A DNA stretch of 64,000 nt from Streptomyces sp. CB03234 (GTDB taxonomy: Bacteria; Actinomycetota; Actinomycetes; Streptomycetales; Streptomycetaceae): assembly GCF_001905885.1 (NCBI RefSeq), contig NZ_LIYH01000001.1, positions 498,169 to 562,168 of the forward strand, given 5' to 3'. The translations under genes and the position numbers were made by a program. A model generated the notes under the pieces. That model made no database searches. It was not told where the DNA came from and worked only from the letters and a program-made list of their open reading frames with translations. The stretch's first letter is position 1. Each line of letters begins with the position of its first letter. Below are positions 1-9,304 of this stretch, piece by piece.

Positions 1-1869
1 GCGATCGACCCGCGCATCACCGTCGTACCGCTCGTCGACACCCGCCCCTCCTCGCCCACCAACGAGAGCACGCACGAGCGGCACCTGCTGCCCGCGGAGC
101 ACTTTCCGAAGAGCGAGGCGCGGTACAAGGAGTACAGCCGCCTCACCGACGAGCGTGTGCGCGACCACTACGCCGGCTCCGACGCCGACGTCGTCATCGG
201 CACCCGGCCCGGACTCGTCGCGTACGTCGCCGCGTTCGCGCCCGAAGGCGCCGTGCTCGTCGGGCAGGAGCACATGACGCACAACCACCACAAGCCCGTC
301 CTGCGGGCCGAGATGGCCGCGTTCCTGACGAAGCTCGACGCGTTCGTCACCGTCTCCGAGGGCGACGCGGCTTCCTGGCGGGCGCAGATGCCGCTGCCCG
401 GCACCCGGGTGCTCGCGATCCCCAACAGCGTGCCGGAGCCGGTCGTCACGCCGTCCGACACCTCGGGCACCACCATCGTGGCGGCCGGGCGGCTGGCGTC
501 CGAGAAGCAGTACCACGTGCTGATCGAGGCGTTCGCCAAGGTGGTCGCCCAGCGCCCCGAGTGGACGTTGCGCATCTGCGGCTGGGGCAACCAGAAGGAC
601 CGGCTGCGCAAGAGGATCGACGACCTGGGCCTCTACAACAGCGTCCACCTCATGGGCCCGCGTTCCCCCATCGAGCCCGAGTGGGTCAAGGGCGCCATCG
701 CCGTGTCCACCTCCCGCCACGAGTCCTTCGGCATGACGCTCGTCGAGGCGATGCGCTGCGGCCTGCCCGTGGTGTCCACCGACTGCGACTACGGCCCCCG
801 CGAGATCATCAAGGACGGCGAGGACGGCCTGCTCGTACCCGTCGGTGACGTCGACGCCATCGCCGGCGCGCTGATCCGGCTCATCGACGACCCCGCGCTC
901 CGCCGCCGTATGGGCGCCGCCGCCCTCGTCAACGGCCGCCGTTTCGACCCGGGCCCGGTGGCCAAGCAGTACGAGGAGCTGTTCGCCGAGCTCGGCGCGG
1001 CCGCCACCCACCGCTCCGGCCGCCACCCGGGGGCGGCCGCCCCCGCGCCGGGAACCGTCGCCGACTGCGTCGTGGACGACGAGGGCACCGTCACCGTGAC
1101 GCTGCTCACCCCTCGTAAGGGCGCCCGTCTGGTGGTCCAGGAGCGGGGCTTCCCCTTCGACGAGCACGGCACCGCGACCGTCCCGGCCGGCACGCCGTTC
1201 GCCGAGGGCGTCCACCCCGCCCACCTCGAGCTGCCGGGTACGGGCGAACGCGTACCGCTCGCCACCCGCGCCGTCGACCAGCGCGGCGCCATGCGGGCGG
1301 CCGCCCGCCAGGGCGCCGGCGAACCGGTTCGGCAGCTCGTTCCGTATACGAGGAGCGGTGCTCTGCACCTGCGCTCCTGGGTGCGCTCCCGTCATGCCGA
1401 GGTCGGCGACGTCCGGATCCAGGGCGGGACGGTCACGCTGTCCGCGCGGCTGTACGGCGCCGCCGGGACCGGTGGCGAACCGGCTCTGCTGCTGCGGCGG
1501 CGCGGCAAGGCCCCGCTGGAGCTGGCCTTCCCCGGCACCCGGGAGGGCAGTGGCGGTTTCCGGTTCACCTTCTCCTGCACGGCCCCCGCCGCCCGCCAGC
1601 AGGACTCTCACGATGTGTGGGACCTGTGGCTGCGGCCCGCCCCGGACGCCGAGCCGGTCCGGCTGGCGCGCATCCTCGACGACGTCGTGGAGAAGGGCTC
1701 CCTCTTCCCCTACCCCCCGGCCGAACTGCGCAAGAAGCAGCCGCTGGGGCCGGTGCGCGCCCTGGTCAGGAAGCTGGTGGGCACGCCGCGGGAACGGGTC
1801 GTGATCAAGGTTTTCTACAGCGCCGCCAACGATCTCGTCCTCAATGTGGTCGACAAGCCGGCCGCGTGA
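1..1869 (+). CDS. GT4-family glycosyltransferase, wall teichoic acid locus (5' end outside window)
   Basis: The reading frame is open from base 1, so the gene begins upstream and at least 622 codons are visible. The GTG at 157 is internal, because the frame before it reads as normal protein. The GT-B C-terminal half is clear: VAAGRLASEKQ near visible residue 160, then the E-x7-E nucleotide-sugar motif HESFGMTLVEA near residue 240 and GLPVVSTDCDYGPREI after it. This is the retaining GT4 family, which transfers a sugar from a nucleotide donor at the inner membrane face. About 280 further residues (335-622) are beta-rich and match no domain I recognise; they may bind polymer or be specific to these cell-wall transferases. 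The next genes make CDP-polyol and polymerise it, so a role in building or decorating teichoic acid is inferred. Confidence 0.85.
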   Translation, partial: AIDPRITVVPLVDTRPSSPTNESTHERHLLPAEHFPKSEARYKEYSRLTDERVRDHYAGSDADVVIGTRPGLVAYVAAFAPEGAVLVGQEHMTHNHHKPVLRAEMAAFLTKLDAFVTVSEGDAASWRAQMPLPGTRVLAIPNSVPEPVVTPSDTSGTTIVAAGRLASEKQYHVLIEAFAKVVAQRPEWTLRICGWGNQKDRLRKRIDDLGLYNSVHLMGPRSPIEPEWVKGAIAVSTSRHESFGMTLVEAMRCGLPVVSTDCDYGPREIIKDGEDGLLVPVGDVDAIAGALIRLIDDPALRRRMGAAALVNGRRFDPGPVAKQYEELFAELGAAATHRSGRHPGAAAPAPGTVADCVVDDEGTVTVTLLTPRKGARLVVQERGFPFDEHGTATVPAGTPFAEGVHPAHLELPGTGERVPLATRAVDQRGAMRAAARQGAGEPVRQLVPYTRSGALHLRSWVRSRHAEVGDVRIQGGTVTLSARLYGAAGTGGEPALLLRRRGKAPLELAFPGTREGSGGFRFTFSCTAPAARQQDSHDVWDLWLRPAPDAEPVRLARILDDVVEKGSLFPYPPAELRKKQPLGPVRALVRKLVGTPRERVVIKVFYSAANDLVLNVVDKPAA

Positions 1870-2034
1870 TGTCGGTCACCGGTGCACCCTCGCGGCGCCT
1901 GCCCGCTCTCCCTGGCCACAGCGTGAACACCAGGTGTCGCGCGGGTGTGGGGTGCCCTCTGTCCGCCTTGCGAGACGGTCACGGAGAGTGCGACCATCAG
2001 CCCGTCCCCCAGTCGTCGCAAGGTAGGTCGTTCT

Positions 2035-3534
2035 GTGTCAGCGCCGCATGAAGCCAAGACCCGCACCACAGCTGTCGTGCTCGCCGGCGGTACCGGCCAG
2101 CGCGTGGGTCTCGCGATCCCGAAGCAGTTGCTGAAGATCGCGGGCAAGGCGGTCATCGAGCACACGCTGACGATCTTCGAACAGGCCGAGTGCGTCGACG
2201 ACGTGATCGTGCTGATGGCGCCGGGGTTCGTGCCCGACGTCGAGAAGATCATCGCCAAGGCGGGGCTCACCAAGGTCACCCGTGTCATCGAGGGCGGCGC
2301 CACCCGCAACGAGACCACCGAGCGCGCCATCGAGGCCCTCGGCGAGGGCCTCGGGCAGGGCGAGGACCTCAACGTCCTCTTCCATGACGCGGTGCGTCCA
2401 CTTTTGTCACAGCGTGTCATCAAGGACTGTGTCGACGCCCTCGACCGCTACCAGGCCGTCGACGTCGCCATCCCGTCCGCGGACACCATCATCGTGACCC
2501 GCACCCACGGCGAGGACGGCGAGTTCATCACCGACGTACCCGACCGCTCCCGGCTGCGCCGCGGCCAGACCCCGCAGGCGTTCAAGCTGTCCACGATCAA
2601 GCGGGCGTACGAGATCGCGGCCGGTGACCCCAACTTCCAGGCGACGGACGACTGCAGCGTCGTCCTGAAGTACCTGCCGGACGTGCCGATCTACGTCGTC
2701 GCGGGCGACGAGTACAACATGAAGGTCACCCAGCCCGTCGACGTCTTCATCGCCGACAAGCTGTTCCAGCTGGCCTCCACCGCCGCCCCGCGCCAGGCCG
2801 ACGAGGCCGCCTACCGCGAGCTGCTGTCCGGCAGGACCCTCGTCGTCTTCGGCGGCTCGTACGGCATCGGCGCCGACATCGCCGCCCTCGCCGAGCGGTA
2901 CGGCGCCACCGTGTACGCGCTGGGCCGCTCCACCACCGGCACGCACGTCGAGAACCCCGAGCACGTCGAGGAGGCGCTCGCCACGGCGTACGCGGAGAGC
3001 GGCCGTATCGACTACGTCATCAACACGGCGGGCGTGCTGCGCATCGGCAAGCTCGCCGAGACGGACAACGCGACCATTCAGGAAGCGCTGAACGTCAATT
3101 ACCTGGCGCCCGTGCAGATCGCGCGCGCCGCGTACAAATACCTGGCCGAGACCAAGGGGCAGCTCCTGCTCTACACCTCCTCCAGCTACACCCGCGGCCG
3201 CGCCGAGTACAGCCTTTACTCGTCCACCAAGGCGGCCATGGTGAATCTCACCCAGGCCCTCGCCGACGAATGGGCCGGCGAGGGAATCCGGGTGAATTGC
3301 GTCAACCCCGAGCGCACCGCCACACCGATGCGTACGAAGGCGTTCGGCCAGGAGCCCGCCGGATCGCTGCTGTCCTCCGAGGCCGTGGCCCGGACCTCGC
3401 TGGACGTGCTGCTCTCCGAGCTCACCGGCCATGTCATCGACGTACGGCAGCAGGACCCCACCCGTGGGGCGAGCGAGGCGTCCGGCTTCGAGCAGGCTCT
3501 GGCCTCGGTGCTGGACCGACAGGAAGATGTGTAA
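2035..3534 (+). CDS. Bifunctional cytidylyltransferase / SDR oxidoreductase (CDP-ribitol synthesis type)
   Basis: The 499-residue protein fuses two enzymes. Residues 1-240 are an IspD/TarI-type cytidylyltransferase, with LAGGTGQRVG near residue 16 followed by IPKQ. Residues 265-499 are a short-chain dehydrogenase, with the nucleotide motif GGSYGIG near 272, NTAG, and catalytic Tyr395-x3-Lys399. The same arrangement is known from Haemophilus Acs1, which reduces ribulose 5-phosphate and makes CDP-ribitol; that reaction is inferred here. GTG 2035 is preferred: AAGG lies upstream at 2020-2023 and the conserved start of the fold follows. The frame is open back to 1945, but that extension looks non-coding. 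The gene lies between a GT4 gene and a teichoic acid polymerase-like gene, and a hairpin follows at 3555. Confidence 0.85.
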   Translation: MSAPHEAKTRTTAVVLAGGTGQRVGLAIPKQLLKIAGKAVIEHTLTIFEQAECVDDVIVLMAPGFVPDVEKIIAKAGLTKVTRVIEGGATRNETTERAIEALGEGLGQGEDLNVLFHDAVRPLLSQRVIKDCVDALDRYQAVDVAIPSADTIIVTRTHGEDGEFITDVPDRSRLRRGQTPQAFKLSTIKRAYEIAAGDPNFQATDDCSVVLKYLPDVPIYVVAGDEYNMKVTQPVDVFIADKLFQLASTAAPRQADEAAYRELLSGRTLVVFGGSYGIGADIAALAERYGATVYALGRSTTGTHVENPEHVEEALATAYAESGRIDYVINTAGVLRIGKLAETDNATIQEALNVNYLAPVQIARAAYKYLAETKGQLLLYTSSSYTRGRAEYSLYSSTKAAMVNLTQALADEWAGEGIRVNCVNPERTATPMRTKAFGQEPAGSLLSSEAVARTSLDVLLSELTGHVIDVRQQDPTRGASEASGFEQALASVLDRQEDV

Positions 3535-3554
3535 TACTCACCAGATGTGCTTTT

Positions 3555-3592
3555 CGGGCCTCTGTGTCGCACCTCGCGAATGCAGAGGCCCG
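3555..3592 (+). terminator. Hairpin between the CDP-polyol gene and the polymerase-like gene
   Basis: A perfect 10-bp inverted repeat (CGGGCCTCTG at 3555-3564, CAGAGGCCCG at 3583-3592) with an 18-nt loop sits 20 nt after the stop codon. There is no T-run, so it may terminate weakly or act as an mRNA processing signal. Confidence 0.45.
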
Positions 3593-3676
3593 AGTTCGTA
3601 AGGCTCAATCCCTTTACGCCTTTACGAGAATCGTCCATGTGAAAAAACCGGCACCCCCTTCTGGAGCAGGTTCTTC

Positions 3677-5821
3677 GTGATTTCGACCGCCATTCGCCTG
3701 GCACGTGTAGGCAGTAGGTCAGAGCTCGCCGCGGCATTCCTCATGGGACTGGGTTATCCGTGCGTCATGCTCGCCGCCCTCCTCCCCAACCTCTGGTTCT
3801 TCGCGGCCGCCGGTGCCGTGACCTATGTCGCCGACTGGTATCTGCACCAGAAGAACAGTTACCTGATCAACCGGCTGAGCAAGATCCGCGCGGGACTGCC
3901 GATCCGCTTCCTGCTGCGCCAGCTGCTGCTGATCCTGCTGCTCGCCCGCGAAGGCCTCGCCGAACAGCCCGTGTTCTACGCGGCGGTCGCCTGCTTCCTG
4001 CTCTTCTACGGCCTCCAGGCCCCCCAGGGCGCCCTCGCCACCCTCATCCGGCTGCGCCGCACCATGCCGGTCGTCACCCGCAACATCGACCTCAACGCCG
4101 TACGCATCCCCGACGCCCCGCCGAAGGCGCTGCTCAACCGCTCCGCCGAGAAGATGCTGCACCTCGACGTCCCCGCCATGGCGGGCGTGATCGTCGCGGT
4201 CGCCACCGGCGTGAACCTCATCGGGTACGCGGGTGTCGCCGCCACGCTCGCCCTGGGCCTGCTCTACACCGCGGCCCTCGTCCCCCACCTGCGCCGCAAG
4301 CGCCGTGTGCCCGCCACGGGCGCCGTCCTCAAGGCCGTCGGCACCTGGCTGCGCGAGTACCAGCCGACGGTCGCGCTGTACTTCTCCGGCTCCGACGACT
4401 CCGCGTACCAGGTCAACATGTGGCTGGAGACGATGGAGCAGGTCGACGGCCGGCCGCTGATCATCATGCGCGAGCGGAACCTGGTCAAGAAGCTCAACCC
4501 GACGTCCGTGCCGATCCTGTGCGTGCCCGGCGGTCAGCACCTGATGGCCATGGACCTGTCGTCGATCCGCGTCACGCTGTACCCCGCCAACGTCGGCAAG
4601 AACATCCACATGCTGCGCGTACCGACCATGAAGCACGTCTTCATCGGGCACGGCGACAGCGACAAGCTCGCCAGCGTCAACCCGTTCTCCAAGGTGTACG
4701 ACGAGGTCTGGACCGCCGGCCGGGCCGGCCGCGACCGGTACGCGCTCGCCGACGTCGGCGTCCGCGACGACGACATCGTCGAGGTGGGCCGCCCTCAGCT
4801 CGCCCCGATCACGACCTGGACGGGCACGCCCAAGAACCCGATCCCCACCATCCTGTACGCCCCCACCTGGGAGGGCTGGGACAACAACCCCGGCAACACC
4901 TCGCTGCTGCTGGCCGGCGAGAACATCATGAAACGGCTGCTGAACGCCCCGCAGCCGGTCCGCGTGATCTACAAGCCGCACCCCTTCACCGGACTCGTCA
5001 ACAAGAAGGCGAAGGCCGTCGACGAGCGGCTGCAGAAGATGGTCGCCGCGGCGAACGCGGCGCGCGCCGCCGAGCCGCGCTGGGCCGAGGAGAGCGCCGC
5101 CGCGGAAGGCACCCAGGCCGCGGCCCGCGCCGAACTCGCCCGTATCGAGGCGCGCATCACGCAGCTCGCCGCCCCCGGCCGCAAGGGCGGCGACGAGGCC
5201 GAGGAGTCGCGCGTCTCGCTCGCCGACCCCCAGCGCCTCGCCGAGATCAAGCGGCTGCGGGCCGAGTGGAACGACGCGTACTGGCGCTCCTTCGGCTGGT
5301 GGGAGCACAAGGTCGTCACCGGCGCCGAGCCGAAGCTGTACGACTGCTTCAACGAGGCCGACGGCATGGTCTCGGACATCTCCAGCGTCGTGTCGGACTT
5401 CATCGCCAGCGGCAAGCCGTACGCCGTGACGGACTCCGCCGAGCTGGGCGTCGACGAGTTCAAGCGCCAGAACACGGCCGTCCGGGCCGCGGTCGTCCTC
5501 TCCAACAGCGCCGCCGAGCTGGACGAGTTGCTGGCCGCCGTGGCCGACCCGGCCGCCGACCTGCTCGCGGCGGAGCGGAAGCTGCTCAAGCAGTACCTGC
5601 TGGGCCCCGACGAGCCCACGTCGATCGAGCAGTTCAACGCCGCCGTGCGCGCGCTGACCGCCAGGGCGGAGGCCCGCAACAGCGGCGTCGCGCAGCGGCT
5701 GGCCGGGCAGCGGATCGGCGAGCTCGACCAGGAGGCCGACGGCGCGGGCGCCGAGCCGGTGGGCGCCGCGCTCGACACGGTGGCGGAGAAGGGTGCCGAG
5801 GAGGCCACGGTGGCGGGCTGA
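3677..5821 (+). CDS. CDP-glycerol/CDP-ribitol polyol-phosphotransferase-like protein (TagF/TarL type)
   Basis: The 714-residue protein probably adds polyol phosphate units from a CDP donor onto teichoic acid at the cytoplasmic membrane. The first ~215 residues contain several hydrophobic segments (about 10-50, 75-115, 160-200), an unusual membrane anchor for this family. The GT-B catalytic part follows: FIGHGDSDK near 322, YKPHP near 432, and VSDISSVVSDF near 562, the counterpart of the TagF D-Y-S-S motif. Between the last two motifs lies a long charged, Ala/Glu/Arg-rich helical insertion (about 445-535). The start is GTG 3677 with GGAG about 10 nt upstream. The upstream gene supplies a CDP-polyol, probably CDP-ribitol. 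The substrate (glycerol or ribitol) cannot be decided from sequence. Confidence 0.8.
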   Translation: MISTAIRLARVGSRSELAAAFLMGLGYPCVMLAALLPNLWFFAAAGAVTYVADWYLHQKNSYLINRLSKIRAGLPIRFLLRQLLLILLLAREGLAEQPVFYAAVACFLLFYGLQAPQGALATLIRLRRTMPVVTRNIDLNAVRIPDAPPKALLNRSAEKMLHLDVPAMAGVIVAVATGVNLIGYAGVAATLALGLLYTAALVPHLRRKRRVPATGAVLKAVGTWLREYQPTVALYFSGSDDSAYQVNMWLETMEQVDGRPLIIMRERNLVKKLNPTSVPILCVPGGQHLMAMDLSSIRVTLYPANVGKNIHMLRVPTMKHVFIGHGDSDKLASVNPFSKVYDEVWTAGRAGRDRYALADVGVRDDDIVEVGRPQLAPITTWTGTPKNPIPTILYAPTWEGWDNNPGNTSLLLAGENIMKRLLNAPQPVRVIYKPHPFTGLVNKKAKAVDERLQKMVAAANAARAAEPRWAEESAAAEGTQAAARAELARIEARITQLAAPGRKGGDEAEESRVSLADPQRLAEIKRLRAEWNDAYWRSFGWWEHKVVTGAEPKLYDCFNEADGMVSDISSVVSDFIASGKPYAVTDSAELGVDEFKRQNTAVRAAVVLSNSAAELDELLAAVADPAADLLAAERKLLKQYLLGPDEPTSIEQFNAAVRALTARAEARNSGVAQRLAGQRIGELDQEADGAGAEPVGAALDTVAEKGAEEATVAG

Positions 5822-5865
5822 GCCGCCCGGCTCCGCCCGTCGGCGTAAAGCAGGACGTACACCCC

Positions 5866-5907
5866 GCGGCCCGTAAGTCCCTCGTCCGAGGAGCACTTAC
5901 GGGCCGC
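5866..5907 (+). terminator. Strong hairpin after the polymerase-like gene
   Basis: A perfect 13-bp inverted repeat (5866-5878 with 5895-5907) encloses a second CCTC/GAGG stem with a 4-nt loop. It begins 44 nt after the stop codon. It has no T-run, as is common in high-GC actinobacteria. Confidence 0.6.
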
Positions 5908-6026
5908 TGTGCGCGCCGTCACACCCGGGAAACGCGCAGAGGGCACCATGACGGGCGACCTTCGTCCGTCTACCGCCGGGTCTACCGCCAGGCCTGCCGC
6001 CGGGGTAGGGAATGCAGTGGGTGCCG

Positions 6027-7238
6027 ATGACTGAGAACACTCCTGATGTCAGCGTGATCATCGGGGCCTACGAGGCGATGCCGTACCTGGTGAAGTGCCT
6101 GGAATCGGTGGAGGCCCAGACACTCGGCGCCCACCGGATCGAGATCGTCGCCGTCGACGACGGCTCGACCGACGGCACGGGGGAGTACCTGGAGGAGTTC
6201 GCCGCCCGCTCCAAGGTCCGCACGCGGGTCGTCCGGCAGGCCAACTCCGGTGGCCCGAGCGGCCCGCGCAACACCGGACTCGCCCTCGCGCGCGGCCGTT
6301 ACGTCTTCTTCCTCGACGCCGACGACTACTTCGGCGAGGAGGCGCTGGAACGGCTCGTCGCCATGGCCGACAAGGCCGGTACGGACGTGGTGCTCGGCAA
6401 GACCGTCGGCGTCAACCGCAACGCCGCCAAGTCGATGTGGAAGCAGACCGTCGAACGCGCCGACATCTACCGCTCCAACGTCAAGTACACGCTCAGCGCC
6501 CAGAAACTCTTCCGGCGCGAGCTGCTCGTCAAGCACGGCATGCGGTTCGACGAGTCGCTGACGACCGGCGAGGACGCGCTGTTCACGCTGGAGGCGTACC
6601 TGCGCGGCAGCGGCGTATCGGTGGTCGCCGACTACACGTGCTACTACCTGGTGGGCCGCGAGGACGGTAAACACCTGACGAAGACCGGCGGTTACGTGCC
6701 CCGCTTCGACTCGGCCAAGGCCCTGATGGAGCTGATCGCCGCGCACGTACCGGCGGGAGAGCGCCGCAACCTGCTCATGCTGAGGCCGTTCACGGTGACG
6801 CTGCTGCCCCAGTTCGGGCCCGTCGTGCTGCGGCAGCCCCGCGACATCCTGCTCGCCAAGCTGGAGCTGGCCGCGCCGCTGATGGCCGCGTACTGGACGC
6901 CCGGTGTGGCGGGCCGCCTCAAGACCGAGGACCGGCTGCGCCTGACGTGCGTGGCGATGGACAAGCCCGACGCGCTCGTGGACGTCGTCACCTTCCTGCA
7001 CGAGGGCAAGCAGCCGCAGCGGGTACGCGGGTGGGGCCGCGCGTACCTGGCGTACCCGCACTTCCGCGACCCGGCGGTGGGCATCCCGGACACCGCGTAC
7101 GAAGTGCGCGGCGCGGCCCGGCCGCTGACCGTCGCGCGGCGCCGGGCCCGGCGGCTGGCGGGGCGGGTGGCGGGGCGGGTGGCGGGGCGCGTGCTGCGGC
7201 GGGTGAGGCGGATGCGGGAGGCACGGGCGGGGGCGTGA
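6027..7238 (+). CDS. GT2-family glycosyltransferase
   Basis: About 403 residues. The N-terminal GT-A fold is clear: DVSVIIGAYEAMPYL at the start, VDDGSTDGT near 40, SGGPSGPRNTGL near 73, and the metal-binding DADD near 99. This is an inverting GT2 enzyme using a nucleotide sugar; no membrane helices are obvious. ATG 6027 is preferred because the fold begins directly after it; ATG 6012, close to GGGGTAGGGA, is an alternative. The C-terminus is unusual: residues about 376-400 are Arg/Val/Gly-rich, encoded by a 12-bp repeat (7155-7193), and the stop codon lies inside a 46-bp tandem repeat. Position next to the CDP-polyol and polymerase-like genes suggests teichoic acid glycosylation; the acceptor is unknown. 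Confidence 0.85.
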   Translation: MTENTPDVSVIIGAYEAMPYLVKCLESVEAQTLGAHRIEIVAVDDGSTDGTGEYLEEFAARSKVRTRVVRQANSGGPSGPRNTGLALARGRYVFFLDADDYFGEEALERLVAMADKAGTDVVLGKTVGVNRNAAKSMWKQTVERADIYRSNVKYTLSAQKLFRRELLVKHGMRFDESLTTGEDALFTLEAYLRGSGVSVVADYTCYYLVGREDGKHLTKTGGYVPRFDSAKALMELIAAHVPAGERRNLLMLRPFTVTLLPQFGPVVLRQPRDILLAKLELAAPLMAAYWTPGVAGRLKTEDRLRLTCVAMDKPDALVDVVTFLHEGKQPQRVRGWGRAYLAYPHFRDPAVGIPDTAYEVRGAARPLTVARRRARRLAGRVAGRVAGRVLRRVRRMREARAGA

Positions 7239-7348
7239 CCGGCGGTGTGGGCGGAGGCGCGGCCGGTGGTGCGGGCGGACGTGACCGGCGTTGCGGGCGG
7301 AGGCGCGGCCGGTGGTGCGGGCGGACGTGACCGGCGGTGTGGGCGGGG
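7235..7348. repeat. 46-bp tandem repeat, about 2.4 copies
   Basis: Copies start with GTGACCGGCG at 7235, 7281 and 7327, exactly 46 bp apart and nearly identical. The first copy contains the stop codon of the GT2 gene, so the array starts at the very end of the coding region. No open frame is supported in it. Confidence 0.85.
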
Positions 7349-7439
7349 CCCGGTTCCGGTCGGGCCGGCCTGTCCAGGGCGCTGTCCAGCGGCTGGAATA
7401 CGCGCGCGCGCAACGCCGCGCCTGGCATAGATTTCCCAC

Positions 7440-8567
7440 GTGACAGTGGCAAGGCAGCACGTAACGGAAGCCCGCAGGATCGTCGTCAAGGTCGGTTCGT
7501 CGTCCCTGACCACCGCCTCCGGCGGCCTCGACGCCGACCGCGTCGACGCGCTCGTCGACGTACTCGCCAAGGTCCGCAGCGGAGGTGAGAAGGAGATCGT
7601 CCTGGTCTCCTCCGGCGCCATCGCCGCCGGCCTCGCACCACTCGGCCTGGCCCGCCGCCCCAAGGACCTGGCCCGCCAGCAGGCCGCCGCCAGCGTCGGC
7701 CAGGGCCTGCTCGTCGCCCGCTACACCGCCTCCTTCGCCCGCTACGGCGTACGCGTCGGCCAGGTCCTGCTCACCTCCGACGACACCAGCCGCCGCGCCC
7801 ACTACCGCAACGCCTACCGGACGCTCGACCAGCTGCTCGCCATGGGCGCCGTGCCGGTCGTCAACGAGAACGACACGGTCGCCACCGACGAGATCCGGTT
7901 CGGCGACAACGACCGGCTCGCCGCCCTGGTGGCCCACCTGGTGCGGGCCGACCTGCTGGTGCTGCTCTCCGACGTGGACGGGCTGTACGACGGCGACCCG
8001 TCGAAGCCCGGCACCTCGCGCATCGCGGAGGTGCGCGGACCGGCCGACCTCGAAGGCGTCGAGATCGGCTCGGCCGGCAAGGCCGGCGTCGGCACCGGCG
8101 GCATGGTCACCAAGGTCGAGGCGGCCCGCATCGCCGCGGCCGCCGGCGTACCCGTCGTCCTGACCTCGGCCAGCCGCGCCGCCGACGCCCTCGCGGGCCG
8201 CGACACCGGCACGTACTTCCACCGCACCGGCCGCCGCTCCGCCGACCGGCTGCTGTGGCTGGCCCACGCCTCCACCCCGCAGGGCGCCCTGATCCTGGAC
8301 GACGGCGCGGTGCGCGCGGTCGTCGAGGGGAAGAAGTCGCTGCTCCCGGCGGGCATCGCGGCCGTCGAGGGCGACTTCGGCGCCGGGGACCCCGTCGAGC
8401 TGCGCGACGCCTCCGGCCGGGCCGTCGCGCGGGGACTGGTCAACTTCGACGCCAAGGAGATCCCCCAGCTCCTGGGCCGGTCCACCAGGGAGCTGGCGAA
8501 GGAACTGGGCCCGGCGTACGAGAGGGAGGTCGTACACAGGGACGATCTTGTCGTCCTCCAGCCCTAG
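7440..8567 (+). CDS. proB: Glutamate 5-kinase
   Basis: The 375-residue protein phosphorylates glutamate with ATP, the first step of proline synthesis, in the cytoplasm. The amino-acid kinase domain runs from [13 protein letters not shown] near residue 11, through [11 protein letters not shown] near 54 and [17 protein letters not shown] near 140, to [12 protein letters not shown] near 219. A C-terminal PUA domain (from about 280) matches the long form of the enzyme. The start is GTG 7440. A TAGATT -10-like hexamer ends only 7 nt upstream and no Shine-Dalgarno is visible, so a leaderless transcript is possible. The pathway partner proA follows after one small gene. Confidence 0.95.
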   Translation: MTVARQHVTEARRIVVKVGSSSLTTASGGLDADRVDALVDVLAKVRSGGEKEIVLVSSGAIAAGLAPLGLARRPKDLARQQAAASVGQGLLVARYTASFARYGVRVGQVLLTSDDTSRRAHYRNAYRTLDQLLAMGAVPVVNENDTVATDEIRFGDNDRLAALVAHLVRADLLVLLSDVDGLYDGDPSKPGTSRIAEVRGPADLEGVEIGSAGKAGVGTGGMVTKVEAARIAAAAGVPVVLTSASRAADALAGRDTGTYFHRTGRRSADRLLWLAHASTPQGALILDDGAVRAVVEGKKSLLPAGIAAVEGDFGAGDPVELRDASGRAVARGLVNFDAKEIPQLLGRSTRELAKELGPAYEREVVHRDDLVVLQP

Positions 8568-8729
8568 AACGGCCGTGGCCCGGCCCCAGAACGGCTGAAA
8601 GTCCCGCCATCCGCCAGAGACCTTCACCAAAACCGCCCCATGTTCCGCGCAAGACTGGTCAACTTTGTCTCAGGGGTAAGCGGGGTGACAGCACCACGAC
8701 GCACAAGACGCACACACAGGAGGCCGCCG

Positions 8730-9230
8730 GTGAGACGAGCGCGCCCAGGGGCTCTGCCCCGAGGGACGGCCGAACGTGCCTTGACGAGTGTCGAGGCCGG
8801 GGCCGACTTCGACGAAACCGTCCTGGACGACGGCGCCGCGGCCCGGCAGGCGGGAAGTCAGCCGGACCGGCACACGCCGGACCGGCCGGTGTCCAAGCTG
8901 TGGCACATCACGCTCAGCGTCTCGGGCCAGGAGGCCCCGCTCAAGGACGTCAGACGGGCCCTGGAGCAGCTCGCCCACGACCACCCGTTCCTCCTGACCA
9001 GCCGGTATGCCAACGACCACGCCGAGATCCGGTACTGGGAAGAGGCCCGCGACCTGCACGACGCCGCAGCCGTCGCGCTGCGGCTGTGGGGGGAGCACCG
9101 GCAGAGCGCCGGGCTGCCACCGTGGGAGATCGTCGGCCTGGAGGTCATCGACCGCGAGACGTACCACCTGCGGATCGCGGAGGGGTACGGCCCGCCGCCC
9201 GCCGCCCCCGTGGGCGTACACCCGTACTGA
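8730..9230 (+). CDS. Conserved protein of unknown function between proB and proA
   Basis: The frame is open over 8640-9230, and GTG 8730 is chosen because a perfect AGGAGG (8718-8723) lies 6 nt upstream. The product has 166 residues. The first ~50 are Arg/Ala-rich and look disordered. From [11 protein letters not shown] (about 55) the protein is compact, with alternating charged helices, [13 protein letters not shown] and [16 protein letters not shown]. No catalytic motif, signal peptide or membrane segment is seen. The acidic, Trp-containing body suggests a small cytoplasmic domain. It is likely co-expressed with proA, which starts 75 nt downstream. I cannot name a family. Confidence 0.75.
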   Translation: MRRARPGALPRGTAERALTSVEAGADFDETVLDDGAAARQAGSQPDRHTPDRPVSKLWHITLSVSGQEAPLKDVRRALEQLAHDHPFLLTSRYANDHAEIRYWEEARDLHDAAAVALRLWGEHRQSAGLPPWEIVGLEVIDRETYHLRIAEGYGPPPAAPVGVHPY

Positions 9231-9304
9231 CGTACCGGCTGTGGGGTGTCTCGCAGAGCGGGATATGTGATGGATGCCCGTCGGGAGCGCATTACGCTGC
9301 GAGT

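Noticed and set aside
3719..5896. Long minus-strand frame opposite the polymerase-like gene
   Set aside because: It is a codon shadow with no recognisable domain.
5948..6034. 28-codon ORF overlapping the GT2 start
   Set aside because: It lies in a hairpin-rich gap with no ribosome site; a leader role cannot be shown.
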